Numbered from the stretch's first letter, positions 1-9,213 are shown. The stretch is DNA of 64,000 nucleotides from Marinobacter gudaonensis (GCF_900115175.1 NZ_FOYV01000001.1:1240001-1304000), one strand, 5' to 3'. Made by a program: numbers and translations. Notes: generated from the letters alone by a model not told the origin.

Positions 1-38
1 TGGCCAAATATCTGAAACGGGGCAGCGTGATTGAATAA
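1..38 (+). CDS. mrpF: MrpF/MnhF antiporter subunit, C-terminal end (partial)
   Basis: Only the last eleven codons (AKYLKRGSVIE) and a TAA stop are in the window. The tail resembles the end of MrpF, the small three-helix membrane subunit of the multisubunit Mrp Na+(K+)/H+ antiporter. It is followed after 38 bp by a clear mrpG, which is the usual mrpF-mrpG order. The assignment rests mainly on this neighbour, because too little sequence is visible for an independent call. Confidence 0.6.
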   Translation, partial: AKYLKRGSVIE

Positions 39-76
39 CGCCGCCCCGAAACAATGATTTTCCGGAGGTTGATGAC

Positions 77-409
77 ATGCACCCGATCGCGGAATACCTG
101 ATTGCTGCGCTGCTATTGTTGGGGGGTGCCTTCACCCTGATAGGCGCCATAGGCCTTGCCCGCCTGCCCGATTTCTACACCCGCCTGCACGGCCCCACCA
201 AGGCCACCACGGTCGGCGTTGGTGCCATCATGCTGAGCTCGGTGGTGTTCTTCAGCGCCCGCGGGGAGGGCATCGGTATCTCGGAAATCCTGATAACCGT
301 GTTCCTGCTGATGACCGCCCCGGTGAGTGCCAACATCCTGGCGAAAGCCGCCATGCATATCGGGGTAAAAACCATGGAAGGTACCCAGGGCAAGCCCTGG
401 GAGCAATGA
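77..409 (+). CDS. mrpG: Monovalent cation/H+ antiporter subunit G
   Basis: 110-residue inner-membrane protein with three hydrophobic segments near residues 6-26, 43-62 and 69-90, matching MrpG/MnhG/PhaG in length and topology. The conserved LPDFYTRLHGPTKATT stretch after helix 1 is typical of the family. MrpG is part of the hetero-oligomeric Mrp complex, which expels Na+ in exchange for protons and supports pH and salt homeostasis. That fits a marine organism. The start is supported by a GGAGG sequence (CCGGAGGTTGATGAC) upstream of the ATG. It is the last gene of an mrp operon running in from the left. Confidence 0.93.
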   Translation: MHPIAEYLIAALLLLGGAFTLIGAIGLARLPDFYTRLHGPTKATTVGVGAIMLSSVVFFSARGEGIGISEILITVFLLMTAPVSANILAKAAMHIGVKTMEGTQGKPWEQ

Positions 410-505
410 ACCCGGGCAACCGGTGTGGCGCCCGCAATTTTGTCATTGGACTTGAAGAAATTTGCCGTATAGTAGCCACCCAAACTCATTCAAGGAGCTC
501 AGCCC

Positions 506-787
506 ATGCTGAAAGTGAACGAATACTTTGACGGCAAAGCCAAGTCAATCGCCTTCCAGACCTCCACCCTGCCGGCCACCGTGGGTGTCATTAGCCCGGG
601 CGAGTACGAATTCGGCACCAGCAAGAAAGAAACCATGACGGTGATCAGCGGCGCACTGACCGTTCTGCTGCCGGGCATGGAGGAATGGATGACCTACGGC
701 GCCGGGGAAAGCTTCGACGTGGCAGGACAGGCCAGTTTCAAGGCGAAAACCGACATCGACACAGCCTATCTCTGCACTTACGAGTAA
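506..787 (+). CDS. ppnP: Pyrimidine/purine nucleoside phosphorylase
   Basis: 93 residues, the usual size of the PpnP (YaiE, DUF1255) family. It forms a single cupin-like beta barrel and in E. coli phosphorolyses several nucleosides to the free base and ribose-1-phosphate. Family signatures are the N-terminal [14 protein letters not shown], the central [18 protein letters not shown] and GEEW-like [15 protein letters not shown]. The start has an AAGGAG ribosome site seven bases upstream. It is monocistronic, with a GC-rich hairpin after it. Confidence 0.92.
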   Translation: MLKVNEYFDGKAKSIAFQTSTLPATVGVISPGEYEFGTSKKETMTVISGALTVLLPGMEEWMTYGAGESFDVAGQASFKAKTDIDTAYLCTYE

Positions 788-824
788 ACGACATCTGCGA
801 GTAAACGGCACCTGCCCAGGCACA

Positions 825-845
825 CCGGCCCCAACCTGGGGCCGG
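825..845 (+). terminator. GC-rich hairpin after ppnP
   Basis: Perfect 9-bp stem CCGGCCCCA / TGGGGCCGG with a 3-base loop, 38 bp after the ppnP stop. No T run follows directly, so it may be a weak or Rho-assisted terminator rather than a canonical one. Confidence 0.4.
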
Positions 846-994
846 CCGCTCCCAGAGCGAATCCAAAGACTTCCCTAAGCCATCGTTCGCTCTGCGTTTT
901 TTAATCTTCCCCGGTTCCTGTTTCCCTGCATCTGTGTCAGATTAACCCCTGTTTCTCACCACAACACCAACAAACGGGAAAGAGGAAACACGCA

Positions 995-2638
995 ATGGCA
1001 CAGACCCGCATCCTGGAGCCGGCTGAGAACGCCCATCAGTACCCATTGCTGATCAAACAGCTCCTGCTCTCCGGCCCCCGCTATTCGCCCGATCAGGAGA
1101 TCGTGTACGCCAACCGGAGCAAGTACACCTACTCCGATCTGGTAGAGCGCATCCACCGCCTGGCCAACGCCCTGACCGATGCCGGCGTCAAACCCGGTGA
1201 CACCGTTGCCGTGATGGACTGGGACACACCTCGCTACCTTGAGTGCTTTTTTGCCATCCCGATGATTGGCGCCGTCCTGCACACCATTAACGTGCGCCTC
1301 TCGCCCGACCAGATCCTGTACACCATGAACCACGCCGAAGACGACGTGGTGCTGGTGCACGACGACTTCCTGCCGATTCTGGACGCCATCAAAGGCGACA
1401 TCCAGACGGTAAAAACCTACATTCAGCTAACCGACGAGAGCAGCCCCAAGTCCACCAGCCTGGATACCGCCGGTGAGTACGAATCACTGCTGGCAGCGGC
1501 CGCCACCAAGTTCGATTTCCCGGATTTTGACGAGAACAGCGTGGCCACCACCTTCTACACCACCGGCACCACCGGCAATCCCAAGGGCGTGTTTTTCAGC
1601 CACCGCCAGCTGGTACTGCACACCCTGGCCATGACCGGTTCCCTCTCCGCCTACGACGAGATGCCGCTGCTGCGGTCGTCTTCCGTGTACATGCCAGTGA
1701 CCCCGATGTTCCACGTACACGCCTGGGGCGTGCCCTACGCCGCCACCATGATGGGTATCAAGCAGGTGTACCCGGGCCGCTATGAGCCGGAACTTCTGGT
1801 GGACCTGCTCAAGGAGCACAAGGTCACCTTCTCTCACTGTGTGCCCACCATTATGCAGATGATGATGGCCACCGAATCCATCAAGACCGCCGATCTCAGC
1901 AACTGGCATGTACTCATCGGTGGCAGCGCACTCACCAAGGGCCTGTGCGATGCCGGTGCCAAGCTCGGCATCCGCATGTACACGGGCTATGGCATGTCGG
2001 AAACCTGCCCGCTTTTGAGCACCACTCACCTCAAGCCGGAAGATCTGGAGTTGCCCCTGGAGCAACAGACCGCCAAACGGGTCAAGACCGGCATTGCCGT
2101 GCCCATGGTGGAGATCGAAATTGTCGATCCCGACGGCAAGCCCGTACCCCACGATGGCGAAGCCAAGGGCGAGGTGGTTACCCGGGCCCCCTGGCTGACC
2201 CAGAGCTACTTCAAGCAACCGGACAAAGGCGAGGAGCTATGGCAGGGCGGTTGGCTGCACACCGGCGATGTCGCCTCCATGGAGCCGGACAACACCCTGA
2301 CCATCAAGGATCGCATCAAGGATGTGATCAAGACCGGAGGTGAATGGCTGTCGTCACTGGATCTGGAAAACCTGATCAGCCAGCACCCGGCGGTGGCTGG
2401 CGCTGCCGTGGTAGGCGTGCCTGACGAAAAGTGGGGCGAGCGTCCTCATGCCCTGGTTACCCTCAAACCCGGCGAGCAGGCCGATGTTTCGGACATCCAG
2501 AACCACCTCCGGCAGTTCGTGGACAGCGGCGAAATCAATAAATGGGCCATTCCCGAACAGATTGATTTCGTGGAGGATATTCCCAAGACCAGTGTTGGCA
2601 AGATCAACAAGAAGCTGATCCGGGATCAGCTCAAGTAA
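995..2638 (+). CDS. Medium-chain fatty acid-CoA ligase (AlkK-like)
   Basis: 547-residue ANL-superfamily adenylate-forming enzyme. It would activate a fatty acid with ATP and join it to CoA in the cytoplasm before beta-oxidation. Visible core motifs are the phosphate-binding TTGTTGNPKG (about residues 188-197), YTGYGMSETCP (about 328-338), the hinge KDRIKDVIKTGGEW (about 438-451) and the C-terminal catalytic lysine in PKTSVGKINKK. Length and N-terminus resemble AlkK/DmdB-type ligases. It stands alone, preceded by an AGAGGA ribosome site and followed by a strong intrinsic terminator. Chain-length specificity cannot be read from sequence, and a DMSP-type acyl-CoA ligase is the main alternative. 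Confidence 0.85.
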   Translation: MAQTRILEPAENAHQYPLLIKQLLLSGPRYSPDQEIVYANRSKYTYSDLVERIHRLANALTDAGVKPGDTVAVMDWDTPRYLECFFAIPMIGAVLHTINVRLSPDQILYTMNHAEDDVVLVHDDFLPILDAIKGDIQTVKTYIQLTDESSPKSTSLDTAGEYESLLAAAATKFDFPDFDENSVATTFYTTGTTGNPKGVFFSHRQLVLHTLAMTGSLSAYDEMPLLRSSSVYMPVTPMFHVHAWGVPYAATMMGIKQVYPGRYEPELLVDLLKEHKVTFSHCVPTIMQMMMATESIKTADLSNWHVLIGGSALTKGLCDAGAKLGIRMYTGYGMSETCPLLSTTHLKPEDLELPLEQQTAKRVKTGIAVPMVEIEIVDPDGKPVPHDGEAKGEVVTRAPWLTQSYFKQPDKGEELWQGGWLHTGDVASMEPDNTLTIKDRIKDVIKTGGEWLSSLDLENLISQHPAVAGAAVVGVPDEKWGERPHALVTLKPGEQADVSDIQNHLRQFVDSGEINKWAIPEQIDFVEDIPKTSVGKINKKLIRDQLK

Positions 2639-2662
2639 GGATTCTTGGACAAGGTAACCGCT

Positions 2663-2693
2663 GGGGTGGATGAGCGATCATTCACCCCTTTTT
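2663..2693 (+). terminator. Rho-independent terminator of the AlkK-like gene
   Basis: Eleven-pair stem GGGGTGGATGA / TCATTCACCCC (one G-U pair) with a GCGA tetraloop, directly followed by five T residues. It starts 25 bp after the ligase stop and lies just before the end of the convergent dadA. Confidence 0.88.
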
Positions 2694-2698
2694 CACGC

Positions 2699-3952
2699 TC
2701 AGAGTCTTGAAAACGCAAAATCCACCTCAGGCGTCCGGCCATCGATGATGTCCGCGAGTGCCGCCGCAGAACCGCATGAGTGCGTCCAGCCGAGGGTGCC
2801 GTGGCCGGTGTTCAGGTAAAGGTTCGCGTAGTGGCTCTTGCCAATGTAGGGAACGTTCGAGGGTGTGGCCGGGCGCAGGCCCGCCCAGAATTCGGCCTGG
2901 TCCCAGTGCCCGGCCTCGGGCATCACCTCGGCGGTGCGGCGCACAATGGCACGGCAGCGGGTGTAGTTGAGCCGGCGGCTGTAACCACTGAGTTCGGCGG
3001 TACCTGCCACCCGGATGCGATCACCCAGCCTCGAGAACACCAGCTTGTATTCGTCGTCGGTCAGGCTGACGTTGAACGCCGCCTCTTCATTTTTGACCGG
3101 AACGGTAATGGAGTAGCCCTTGGCCGGGTAGATGTTGAGGTAGATCCCCAGTTGACGTGCCAGGGCCGCACTGAAGCTCCCCAGGCTGAGCACATAGGCA
3201 TCCGCACGCAGTGTTTCGTGGCGCCCCTCGTTCAGGGTCTGGACGCCCAGGATACGCTCACTGGCCTGCTCGAAGCCCAGAATCCGGGTGCCATACCGGA
3301 AAGTCACGCCGGCGTCGGCGCAGCGCTGGGCGAGGTTCTGGGTAAATTTCCTGGCATCGCCGGATTCGTCCTCGGAAGTGTAGGTGGCGCCGGCAATCCG
3401 GTGCCGGATGGGTTTCAGAGCCGGTTCCAACTCAATGGCACGGGCCGAATCAATCACCTGCCGGTCGCAGCCCAGCTCCTGCATCAGACGGGTCGGCTCC
3501 ATGGCCGCCTCGAACTCCGCGGGATTGGTGTAGAAATGCAGGATGCCTTTCTCCAGGTGATCGTACTCGATACCTGTTTCCTCTCGCAGGGCCTGAAGCT
3601 GCCCCCGGCTGTAGGTACCCAGATTTACCATCTGGCGGATATTGTGGGCGGCCCTCGCGGAGGTGCACTGGCCAAGAAATGACAGCGCCCAGCGCCACTG
3701 GGCAGGATCCAGCCGCGGCCGGAACAGCAGTGGCGCGTCTGGCCGGGTCAGCCACTTCAGTACCTTGAGGGGAGCCGAGGGGTTGGCCCAGGGTTCAGCA
3801 TGGGAGACCGAAATCTGCCCGCCGTTGGCGTAACTGGTTTCCAGGGCAGCCTTATTCTGCCGGTCGACAACGGTAACCTGGTGGCCCTGTTTCTGCAGAA
3901 ACCAGGCCGTTGTCGTGCCAACAACGCCGGCACCCAAAACCAGTATATGCAT
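2699..3952 (-). CDS. dadA: D-amino acid dehydrogenase small subunit
   Basis: 417 residues (E. coli DadA is 432). FAD-dependent oxidoreductase that deaminates D-amino acids, chiefly D-alanine, to 2-oxo acids and feeds electrons to the respiratory chain. The N-terminal dinucleotide motif GAGVVGTTTAW (residues 7-17) and the family string NGGQISVSHAEPWANPSAP are clear. Near the C-terminus GLRPATPSNVPYIG and NTGHGTLGWT are typical DadA blocks. The ATG is preceded by GGAGG. No alanine racemase dadX is adjacent, so this is a solitary dadA copy. Confidence 0.92.
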   Translation of the reverse strand: MHILVLGAGVVGTTTAWFLQKQGHQVTVVDRQNKAALETSYANGGQISVSHAEPWANPSAPLKVLKWLTRPDAPLLFRPRLDPAQWRWALSFLGQCTSARAAHNIRQMVNLGTYSRGQLQALREETGIEYDHLEKGILHFYTNPAEFEAAMEPTRLMQELGCDRQVIDSARAIELEPALKPIRHRIAGATYTSEDESGDARKFTQNLAQRCADAGVTFRYGTRILGFEQASERILGVQTLNEGRHETLRADAYVLSLGSFSAALARQLGIYLNIYPAKGYSITVPVKNEEAAFNVSLTDDEYKLVFSRLGDRIRVAGTAELSGYSRRLNYTRCRAIVRRTAEVMPEAGHWDQAEFWAGLRPATPSNVPYIGKSHYANLYLNTGHGTLGWTHSCGSAAALADIIDGRTPEVDFAFSRL

Positions 3953-4038
3953 GCTTGCCTCCGGACAGGATCAAACGAACGATTTGTTCAGGGAAAGCAC
4001 CATTGTAACGGGGCAGTCAGGCAATTGCGCCTCGACCA

Positions 4039-4395
4039 TCAGCCACCGGCCCGTTTGACCGTCCAGCCTTTCTGCTCCAGGAGAGGAACCAGAATGTCCC
4101 GCTGGTCGCCCTGAATCTCGACCACGCCGTCCTTTACGGTGCCGCCGGTGCCACACTTGGCCTTGAGCGTCTTGGCGTAAGCCTCGAGGGCTTTGTCATC
4201 AAGAGGTATGCCGGTGATCAGCGTCACACCCTTTCCTTTGCGGCCCTTGGTCTCCCGGCTGACCCGCACGATGCCGTCACCGGCGGGCCGGGATTCCTTG
4301 GCGCAGGCGCATTCAGCCACCGGCTGACGGCACCCGGGGCACATGCGGCCCTGCTCCGTTGAAAAGACGAGTCCGCCTTCCGATCGTTTCTTCAT
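4039..4395 (-). CDS. yciH: SUI1/YciH family translation factor
   Basis: 118-residue protein with a C-terminal SUI1 (eIF1-like) domain: GKGVTLITGIPL, then KCGTGGTVKDGVVEIQGDQR. The N-terminal part has four cysteines (CPGCRQPVAECAC) in a small zinc-ribbon-like arrangement found in many proteobacterial YciH proteins. The family influences start-codon selection fidelity. The ATG at 4395 was chosen over an in-frame GTG four codons upstream, because a GGGGGA ribosome site lies about seven bases before the ATG. Confidence 0.9.
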   Translation of the reverse strand: MKKRSEGGLVFSTEQGRMCPGCRQPVAECACAKESRPAGDGIVRVSRETKGRKGKGVTLITGIPLDDKALEAYAKTLKAKCGTGGTVKDGVVEIQGDQRDILVPLLEQKGWTVKRAGG

Positions 4396-4429
4396 GTGTT
4401 CCCCCACTCATCACCGTTTGCCTGGTGCT

Positions 4430-4960
4430 TCAGTCAAGGCCGGGAGGATACTTGCTGAACATCTCGGCGACCACCTCATCGATCAACTTCCGCCGGGTCT
4501 CAGGCGACTGATCCTCGTTCAGGTAACGGCGGCTGGCCGCGCGCCAGACCACGTTCTTGGTTTCGCTGTCTGCCAGCTCCACCACCAGCTTGCCTTCTTC
4601 AACCTCACGCACGGGTGGCGGTGCCGACAGGGCCCAGCCGAAATTACCACGACCGAAACCGAAACCAAGGCCAAGCCCGGTTTGCTCCAGGCGCTCTTCG
4701 GTAACAATCTGCCAGTTTACCAGCAGGTCGGCTTCGGCAACCGGCGTCTTGCGGAGAGCCTTACGGTTTAATTCCCGTTCAATGGCCTGCTGTATCCGAC
4801 TGCCATCCAGTGACGTGAAAGAAGAGGAACTCTGGTTATCCGCGAAAGCCCAGGAAGAATAATTCCCGAACACCACAGATGAGTTGTAATCGGTCACCAC
4901 GTTGCTGGCACAACCGGTCATCGCGATCACGCACATTGTCAGTATCAGAAAACGCATCAT
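4430..4960 (-). CDS. DUF4136 domain lipoprotein
   Basis: 176-residue predicted lipoprotein. It has a short hydrophobic signal and lipobox ending in TGC (Cys17), followed by a DUF4136-type domain, seen in FGNYSSWAFAD, IQQAIERELNRKALRK and LLVNWQI. The C-terminal DEVVAEMFSKYPPG is also typical. A glycine/phenylalanine-rich stretch (GLGFGFGRGNFGW) sits in the middle. The molecular role of the family is unknown, but such proteins are usually anchored in the outer membrane. It lies 34 bp upstream of yciH on the same strand and may be co-transcribed. Confidence 0.85.
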   Translation of the reverse strand: MMRFLILTMCVIAMTGCASNVVTDYNSSVVFGNYSSWAFADNQSSSSFTSLDGSRIQQAIERELNRKALRKTPVAEADLLVNWQIVTEERLEQTGLGLGFGFGRGNFGWALSAPPPVREVEEGKLVVELADSETKNVVWRAASRRYLNEDQSPETRRKLIDEVVAEMFSKYPPGLD

Positions 4961-5038
4961 CTTGTCTGTCCTCGCTCGTGCCTGTTGCTTTTTTCCACTA
5001 TACGCCCTGACAACGCAGTGCGATGCCCCCGGGATCCG

Positions 5039-5644
5039 TCACCTTGCCAAACTGTAATCCAGCTTTTGAGCATGACAGAAGTCGGTGAAAGCGTCCTGCA
5101 GGTGTTCCGGCACCCGGACCCTGGCGCGCACCCACTCGCCGTACTCGACCGACTCCACGGTCGCCCCTTGCATGTCGCACCAATGCCTCAGGGGTTGCTC
5201 ATCGGCGAACGTCAGGGTCACGCTAACCTCCAGCATGGGCGTCTGGACCACCCGTTCAACGGCTGACAGTACCGCTTCCGCAGCGCCGGCATAGGCTCTC
5301 ACCAATCCCCCGGCACCCAGTTTGATACCTCCGAAATAGCGGATTACCATCACCAGGACATCCCCCATGTCCTTGTGCTGGATGACCCACAGTATGGGTT
5401 TGCCGGCGGTGCCACTGGGTTCGCCGTCGTCATTCATGGCTGCCTCCGCCGCGGATCCAGGGCGGCCGATCTGGTAGGCCCAGCAAACATGACGTGCATC
5501 GGGATGGTCCCTGTGCGCCTGTTCCAGCCAGTCTTTTACTTCGTCCCGCGAACCCACGGGCGCGACCCGGGCAATGAAACGGCTTTTCTTCACTTCCGTT
5601 TCACGCTCAAGGTATCCTGCCGGCACGGGGTAATCTTTTTTCAT
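5039..5644 (-). CDS. yigZ: YigZ/IMPACT family protein
   Basis: 201-residue protein with the N-terminal UPF0029/Impact domain (KKSRFIARVAPVGSRDEV, then DDGEPSGTAGKPIL, then VIRYFGGIKLGAGGLVRAY) and a C-terminal DUF1949-like ferredoxin-fold half. All are hallmark YigZ blocks, and the length matches E. coli YigZ (about 204). The family is linked to regulation of translation, but no enzymatic reaction is established. The ATG at 5644 is preferred to a TTG two codons upstream because it matches the family's start. Confidence 0.9.
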   Translation of the reverse strand: MKKDYPVPAGYLERETEVKKSRFIARVAPVGSRDEVKDWLEQAHRDHPDARHVCWAYQIGRPGSAAEAAMNDDGEPSGTAGKPILWVIQHKDMGDVLVMVIRYFGGIKLGAGGLVRAYAGAAEAVLSAVERVVQTPMLEVSVTLTFADEQPLRHWCDMQGATVESVEYGEWVRARVRVPEHLQDAFTDFCHAQKLDYSLAR

Positions 5645-5656
5645 GGACAACGACCT

Positions 5657-5857
5657 ATGGCCTCCGAAGACGAATACAATTCACCTGGCACCGCACAACC
5701 TGCAAAGCTTCGCAAAGCGGCCTGCGGTATCCGTTTTGACGAGGACGAGCTGCAGGAGGGTATCGACTTTTCCGGCGCCGCGGAGCTGAAGCCCGGCGAT
5801 CAGGCGCGCGAATCAACCGCCCGAGAAGAACACCGGAAGCCAAAGCGTCACCCTTAG
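5657..5857 (+). CDS. Possible small acidic protein (doubtful)
   Basis: A 66-codon reading frame begins 12 bp from the divergent yigZ start. It has GC3-rich codons like a real gene and an acidic, protein-like composition (RFDEDELQEGIDF). Against it, there is no visible ribosome site and its last 45 bp overlap the 3' end of the opposite-strand kinase gene. I recognise no family. It could equally be the remnant of a longer gene. Confidence 0.22.
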   Translation: MASEDEYNSPGTAQPAKLRKAACGIRFDEDELQEGIDFSGAAELKPGDQARESTAREEHRKPKRHP

Positions 5858-7135
5858 GCCACCCCACTGCCCGGCCTCGGCTTCAATCTGCCCGTCGTGC
5901 GCCAACACGATATCCCGGGCGATCGCCAGCCCAAGCCCCCAGCCCTTGCCGCCCCGCGACTTGTCGGCCCGATAGAAGGGTTCGAAAAGATGGCCCAGCA
6001 GCTCCCGGGGGACGCCCGGCCCTTGGTCATCGAACGCCAGCGCAAGCCAGCCGTCTGCCACCGACACATTCAGGTGGACCACCTTGCCCGGTGGCGTGTG
6101 GTCCAGCGCGTTCTGCAGGATGTTGTCGATGGCCCGCCGCAGCAGCCCTTCATCGCCCAGCACAGAGGTGCCCGAGGATTCCGGCGAGACCACCAGCTGA
6201 CAATCCACGCCCTGCTGCTCGGCATAGTCCGCCGCATCGTGCAGCACCTGGTTGACCACCTGAACCGGTCGCAACGGTTGCCGCTCGATATCGCCGCCAG
6301 CCTCGGTTACCCGGTATAGCGTCAGGATTTGCCCGGTCATGGTCTCCAGCCGCTCGTTCTGGCGCAGGATACTGGCCAACAGCTCGTCATCCGGCCCCGA
6401 GTCGCTCGCCAGTTCTATGGCAACACGTTGCCTTGCCAGGGGCGTCCGCAGATCGTGGGAGATGTCCCTGAGCAAGTGCTTTTGCCGCTCAAGCAGGCTG
6501 CAGAGCTGCTCGGTCATGGCGTTAAAGGCCGCCGCCAGTTGCCCTACCTCGTCCCGGCGCCGGGCGATGTTCTCGCTGACCCGGAGTTTATTGTCACCCC
6601 GGGCAATCGCCCGGGCCGTGGTTTCCATGTGCCGCAGGGGGCGCGAGACCATACGGGCAATCCACCAGCACGCCAGGGAAATCATCACGAAGGCCAGCCC
6701 GAACTCGATGGCCCGGAAGAATCGCGGATTCAACCAGCCCGGCCCCTGCACCCGTGGCCAGGCCACCAGGCGGTACCCTTGGCCGACCTCAAGAACAGCC
6801 GGCTTCTGGGGATACCAGCCAGACTCCATGCGGTCACGAATGAAGGACGGCAGCTTGCCATCATGTTCATCCTGATCAATCAGAACAAGATGCAGCTCCA
6901 GGCGCTCTCCTTCGGCCTTCAGGAAACGCCAGGCCTCGCCGCGGTCTCCCGCCTCCCGAATGGCAATGGCCTGTTCGGCCAGCCCGCGCAGACCCGCTTG
7001 GCGCTCAATGGCCTGGCGTTCCTGGTCCAGCAGCATGCGGGTGGCGAGATTGCTGGCGACCACCGTTACCGCCATGGCCAGCCAGATGGACAGGAAGATG
7101 CGCCAGAACAGGGGGAAAATAACGCGTCGTCTCAT
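5813..7135 (-). CDS. Sensor histidine kinase (CpxA/RstB-like)
   Basis: 440 residues. An N-terminal membrane helix (about 8-28), a short periplasmic sensor region, a second helix (about 143-163) and a HAMP linker precede the DHp and catalytic domains. The phosphorylated histidine lies in RDISHDLRTP (about residue 225). ATP-binding boxes are DNILQNALDHTP (N), DDQGPGVP (G1) and GKGWGLGLAIARDIV (G2). Its ATG overlaps the stop of the upstream response regulator gene (ATGA), so the two are translationally coupled. The signal sensed is unknown, and CpxA-like envelope sensing is an inference from overall layout. Confidence 0.92.
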   Translation of the reverse strand: MRRRVIFPLFWRIFLSIWLAMAVTVVASNLATRMLLDQERQAIERQAGLRGLAEQAIAIREAGDRGEAWRFLKAEGERLELHLVLIDQDEHDGKLPSFIRDRMESGWYPQKPAVLEVGQGYRLVAWPRVQGPGWLNPRFFRAIEFGLAFVMISLACWWIARMVSRPLRHMETTARAIARGDNKLRVSENIARRRDEVGQLAAAFNAMTEQLCSLLERQKHLLRDISHDLRTPLARQRVAIELASDSGPDDELLASILRQNERLETMTGQILTLYRVTEAGGDIERQPLRPVQVVNQVLHDAADYAEQQGVDCQLVVSPESSGTSVLGDEGLLRRAIDNILQNALDHTPPGKVVHLNVSVADGWLALAFDDQGPGVPRELLGHLFEPFYRADKSRGGKGWGLGLAIARDIVLAHDGQIEAEAGQWGGLRVTLWLPVFFSGG

Positions 7136-7818
7136 TCCGGCACCCGATAGCTGTAGCCGAGCCCGCGCACCGTTTCAATCCGGGGCGGTTCGTCGCTGCC
7201 GAGCTTGCGGCGCAGGTTGCTGATGTGCATATCGAGGGTGCGGTCATAGGCTTCCAGCCGCCGGCCAAGAGCCCACTGCATCAGGTCGGTCTTGCGCACC
7301 ACGCTGCCGGCGTGCGCCAACAGCACCTGCAACACTTCATACTCGGTTGCGGTAAGGTCCATCGGCTCGTTGTTCTGGTAGATGCGTCGATGGGCCGGTT
7401 CCACGCGCAGGTCTCCGTAGGTACGGGTGGCATCAACCTCTGCCTTCTGGTCCCAGGCAATCCGGCGCAGTAGCGCCTGGAGTCTTGCCACCAGCTCCCG
7501 GGGATTACAGGGCTTGGGAATGTAATCGTCGGCGCCCACCTCAAAGCCGACAATCCGGTCGGTTTCGTCGCCCCGGGCTGTCAGCAGGACCACCGGCAGA
7601 TGTGTCCGGGCACGCAGATCACGCAGCACGTCCAGTCCACTGATATCCGGCAGCATGATATCCAGAACGACAATGTCGCAATCCTGGCCCAAGGCCAGTG
7701 CCAGGCCGTCTCGCCCGTTGGCGGCTTCGCGGACGGTAAACCCCTGGTTGGTGAGGTAGCGGGCCAGCAGCTCCCGGAGCTCGGCGTCATCCTCAACCAG
7801 CAATACCCTGCTCTGCAT
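7132..7818 (-). CDS. OmpR-family response regulator (CpxR-like)
   Basis: 228-residue DNA-binding response regulator. The receiver domain has the acidic pair D10/D11, phospho-acceptor D53 in VVLDIMLPD and the conserved lysine in YIPKPCNPRE. A C-terminal winged helix (LTATEYEVLQVLL, then RTLDMHISNLRRKLG, then ETVRGLGYSYRV) follows. The start at 7818 was chosen because it begins exactly at the receiver domain and has a GAAAGAGG ribosome site. A longer in-frame extension upstream is not protein-like. It is co-transcribed with the kinase gene through a 4-bp overlap. Confidence 0.94.
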   Translation of the reverse strand: MQSRVLLVEDDAELRELLARYLTNQGFTVREAANGRDGLALALGQDCDIVVLDIMLPDISGLDVLRDLRARTHLPVVLLTARGDETDRIVGFEVGADDYIPKPCNPRELVARLQALLRRIAWDQKAEVDATRTYGDLRVEPAHRRIYQNNEPMDLTATEYEVLQVLLAHAGSVVRKTDLMQWALGRRLEAYDRTLDMHISNLRRKLGSDEPPRIETVRGLGYSYRVPE

Positions 7819-8049
7819 CCTCTTTCTCCCACACTGCGGGGCACCAGACCCGGTCCCACGCCTCGCTGCCTGAAGTCTAACACGCCGGTGGCGGTCTCCG
7901 GCGCGGCAGCCCGATCCATTTGCAGAACCTTTACACAGCCAGCAACGGCCTCCAGAGCAACAAACGAAACAACTTCGCCACCGGCCGGGATGATCAGAAT
8001 GCGGGTTTTGACGTAAGGTATCAGGACGTTCAAGGAGTCTTGCCCTGCC

Positions 8050-9213
8050 ATGCCTGCAAACACAGACCATGCCCTTACCCTGGAAACCTGCAACAGCATC
8101 CACGACATACCGCCTCAGGATTGGCAGTGCCTGTCGGGCCGGGGTAACCCTTTTCTGCGCTACGAGTTTCTCAGGGCGCTCGAGGACTCAGGCTGTACCA
8201 CGGCAGCCACCGGCTGGGCGCCCAGCCATCTTGTGTTCCGCAAGGCCGGACGGATAGTGGGGGTGGCTCCCGCCTACCTGAAAAGCCACTCCATGGGCGA
8301 GTACGTGTTCGACTGGGCCTGGGCCGATGCCTATCAGCGCCACGGCCTCGATTACTATCCGAAGCTGCTGATAGCCATTCCCTTCACGCCCTCTGCAGGT
8401 CCCCGACTGTTGCTGGAGCCGGAGCTGCGCAGTCAGCTCACGCCGGAACAGCTGCACGACCTGCTGGGCACCCTGACCGAACAGTTGGGAGCCCATTCCT
8501 GGCACCTGCTGTTCCCGAATGACGCCGACCAGCGGCTACTGGCATACGAGCCGGCCCTGCACCGGATCGGCTGTCAGTTCCACTGGCACAACCACGGCTA
8601 CCGCGAGTTCGACGACTTCCTGGCCGCCCTCACCTCCCGCAAACGCAAGTCCATCCGCAAGGAGCGTCGGCAGGTGGCCGAACAGGGCATCACCTTCGCC
8701 CGGTTCTCCGGCCGGGACATCCCGGATAACGTACTGGCGGCCTTTCATGTGTTCTACCAGGCCACCTACCTGAAGCGGGGGCAGCGGGCATACCTGAACA
8801 GGTCGTTCTTCGAGCAGTTACGTGAACAGCTGCCAGAGCACCTGCACCTGATCATGGCGGTTCGGGACAGCGAGATGATCGCCGGTGCCCTGTTCCTGGA
8901 AGGCGAAACCACCCTTTACGGCCGCTACTGGGGCTGCCTGGACGAATACAACCACCTGCACTTCGAAACCTGTTATTACCAGGGCATCGAGCTGGCGCTC
9001 TCACTCGGCCTGGACCACATAGACGCCGGCGCCCAGGGCGAACACAAACTGGTGCGGGGATTCGAGCCGGTTATTACCCATTCCTGGCACGGCATTCTTC
9101 ACCCCGGTTTCCGGGAGGCCATCGGGAACTTCACGCGGGAGGAAGCCGACCACGTTCAGGCCTACTTCGACGACGCCCGATCGGTCCTGCCTTTTCGGCA
9201 GCCAGCGCCGTAG
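8050..9213 (+). CDS. FemAB/GNAT-like acyltransferase (COG3146, DUF482)
   Basis: 387-residue cytoplasmic protein of the family once called DUF482 (peptidogalycan biosynthesis-like). It has two GNAT folds: an N-terminal block (NPFLRYEFLRALEDSGC, then GWAPSHLVFR) and a C-terminal block (RKRKSIRKERRQ, then GALFLEGETTLYGRYWGCLDEYNHLHFETCYYQGIE). The closing ends with the family's GAQGEHKLVRGFEP. Homologues are presumed aminoacyl- or acetyltransferases acting on cell-wall or small-molecule amines, but the substrate is unknown. It lies divergent from the CpxRA-like pair with a 231-bp shared upstream region, so regulation by that pair is possible. Confidence 0.82.
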   Translation: MPANTDHALTLETCNSIHDIPPQDWQCLSGRGNPFLRYEFLRALEDSGCTTAATGWAPSHLVFRKAGRIVGVAPAYLKSHSMGEYVFDWAWADAYQRHGLDYYPKLLIAIPFTPSAGPRLLLEPELRSQLTPEQLHDLLGTLTEQLGAHSWHLLFPNDADQRLLAYEPALHRIGCQFHWHNHGYREFDDFLAALTSRKRKSIRKERRQVAEQGITFARFSGRDIPDNVLAAFHVFYQATYLKRGQRAYLNRSFFEQLREQLPEHLHLIMAVRDSEMIAGALFLEGETTLYGRYWGCLDEYNHLHFETCYYQGIELALSLGLDHIDAGAQGEHKLVRGFEPVITHSWHGILHPGFREAIGNFTREEADHVQAYFDDARSVLPFRQPAP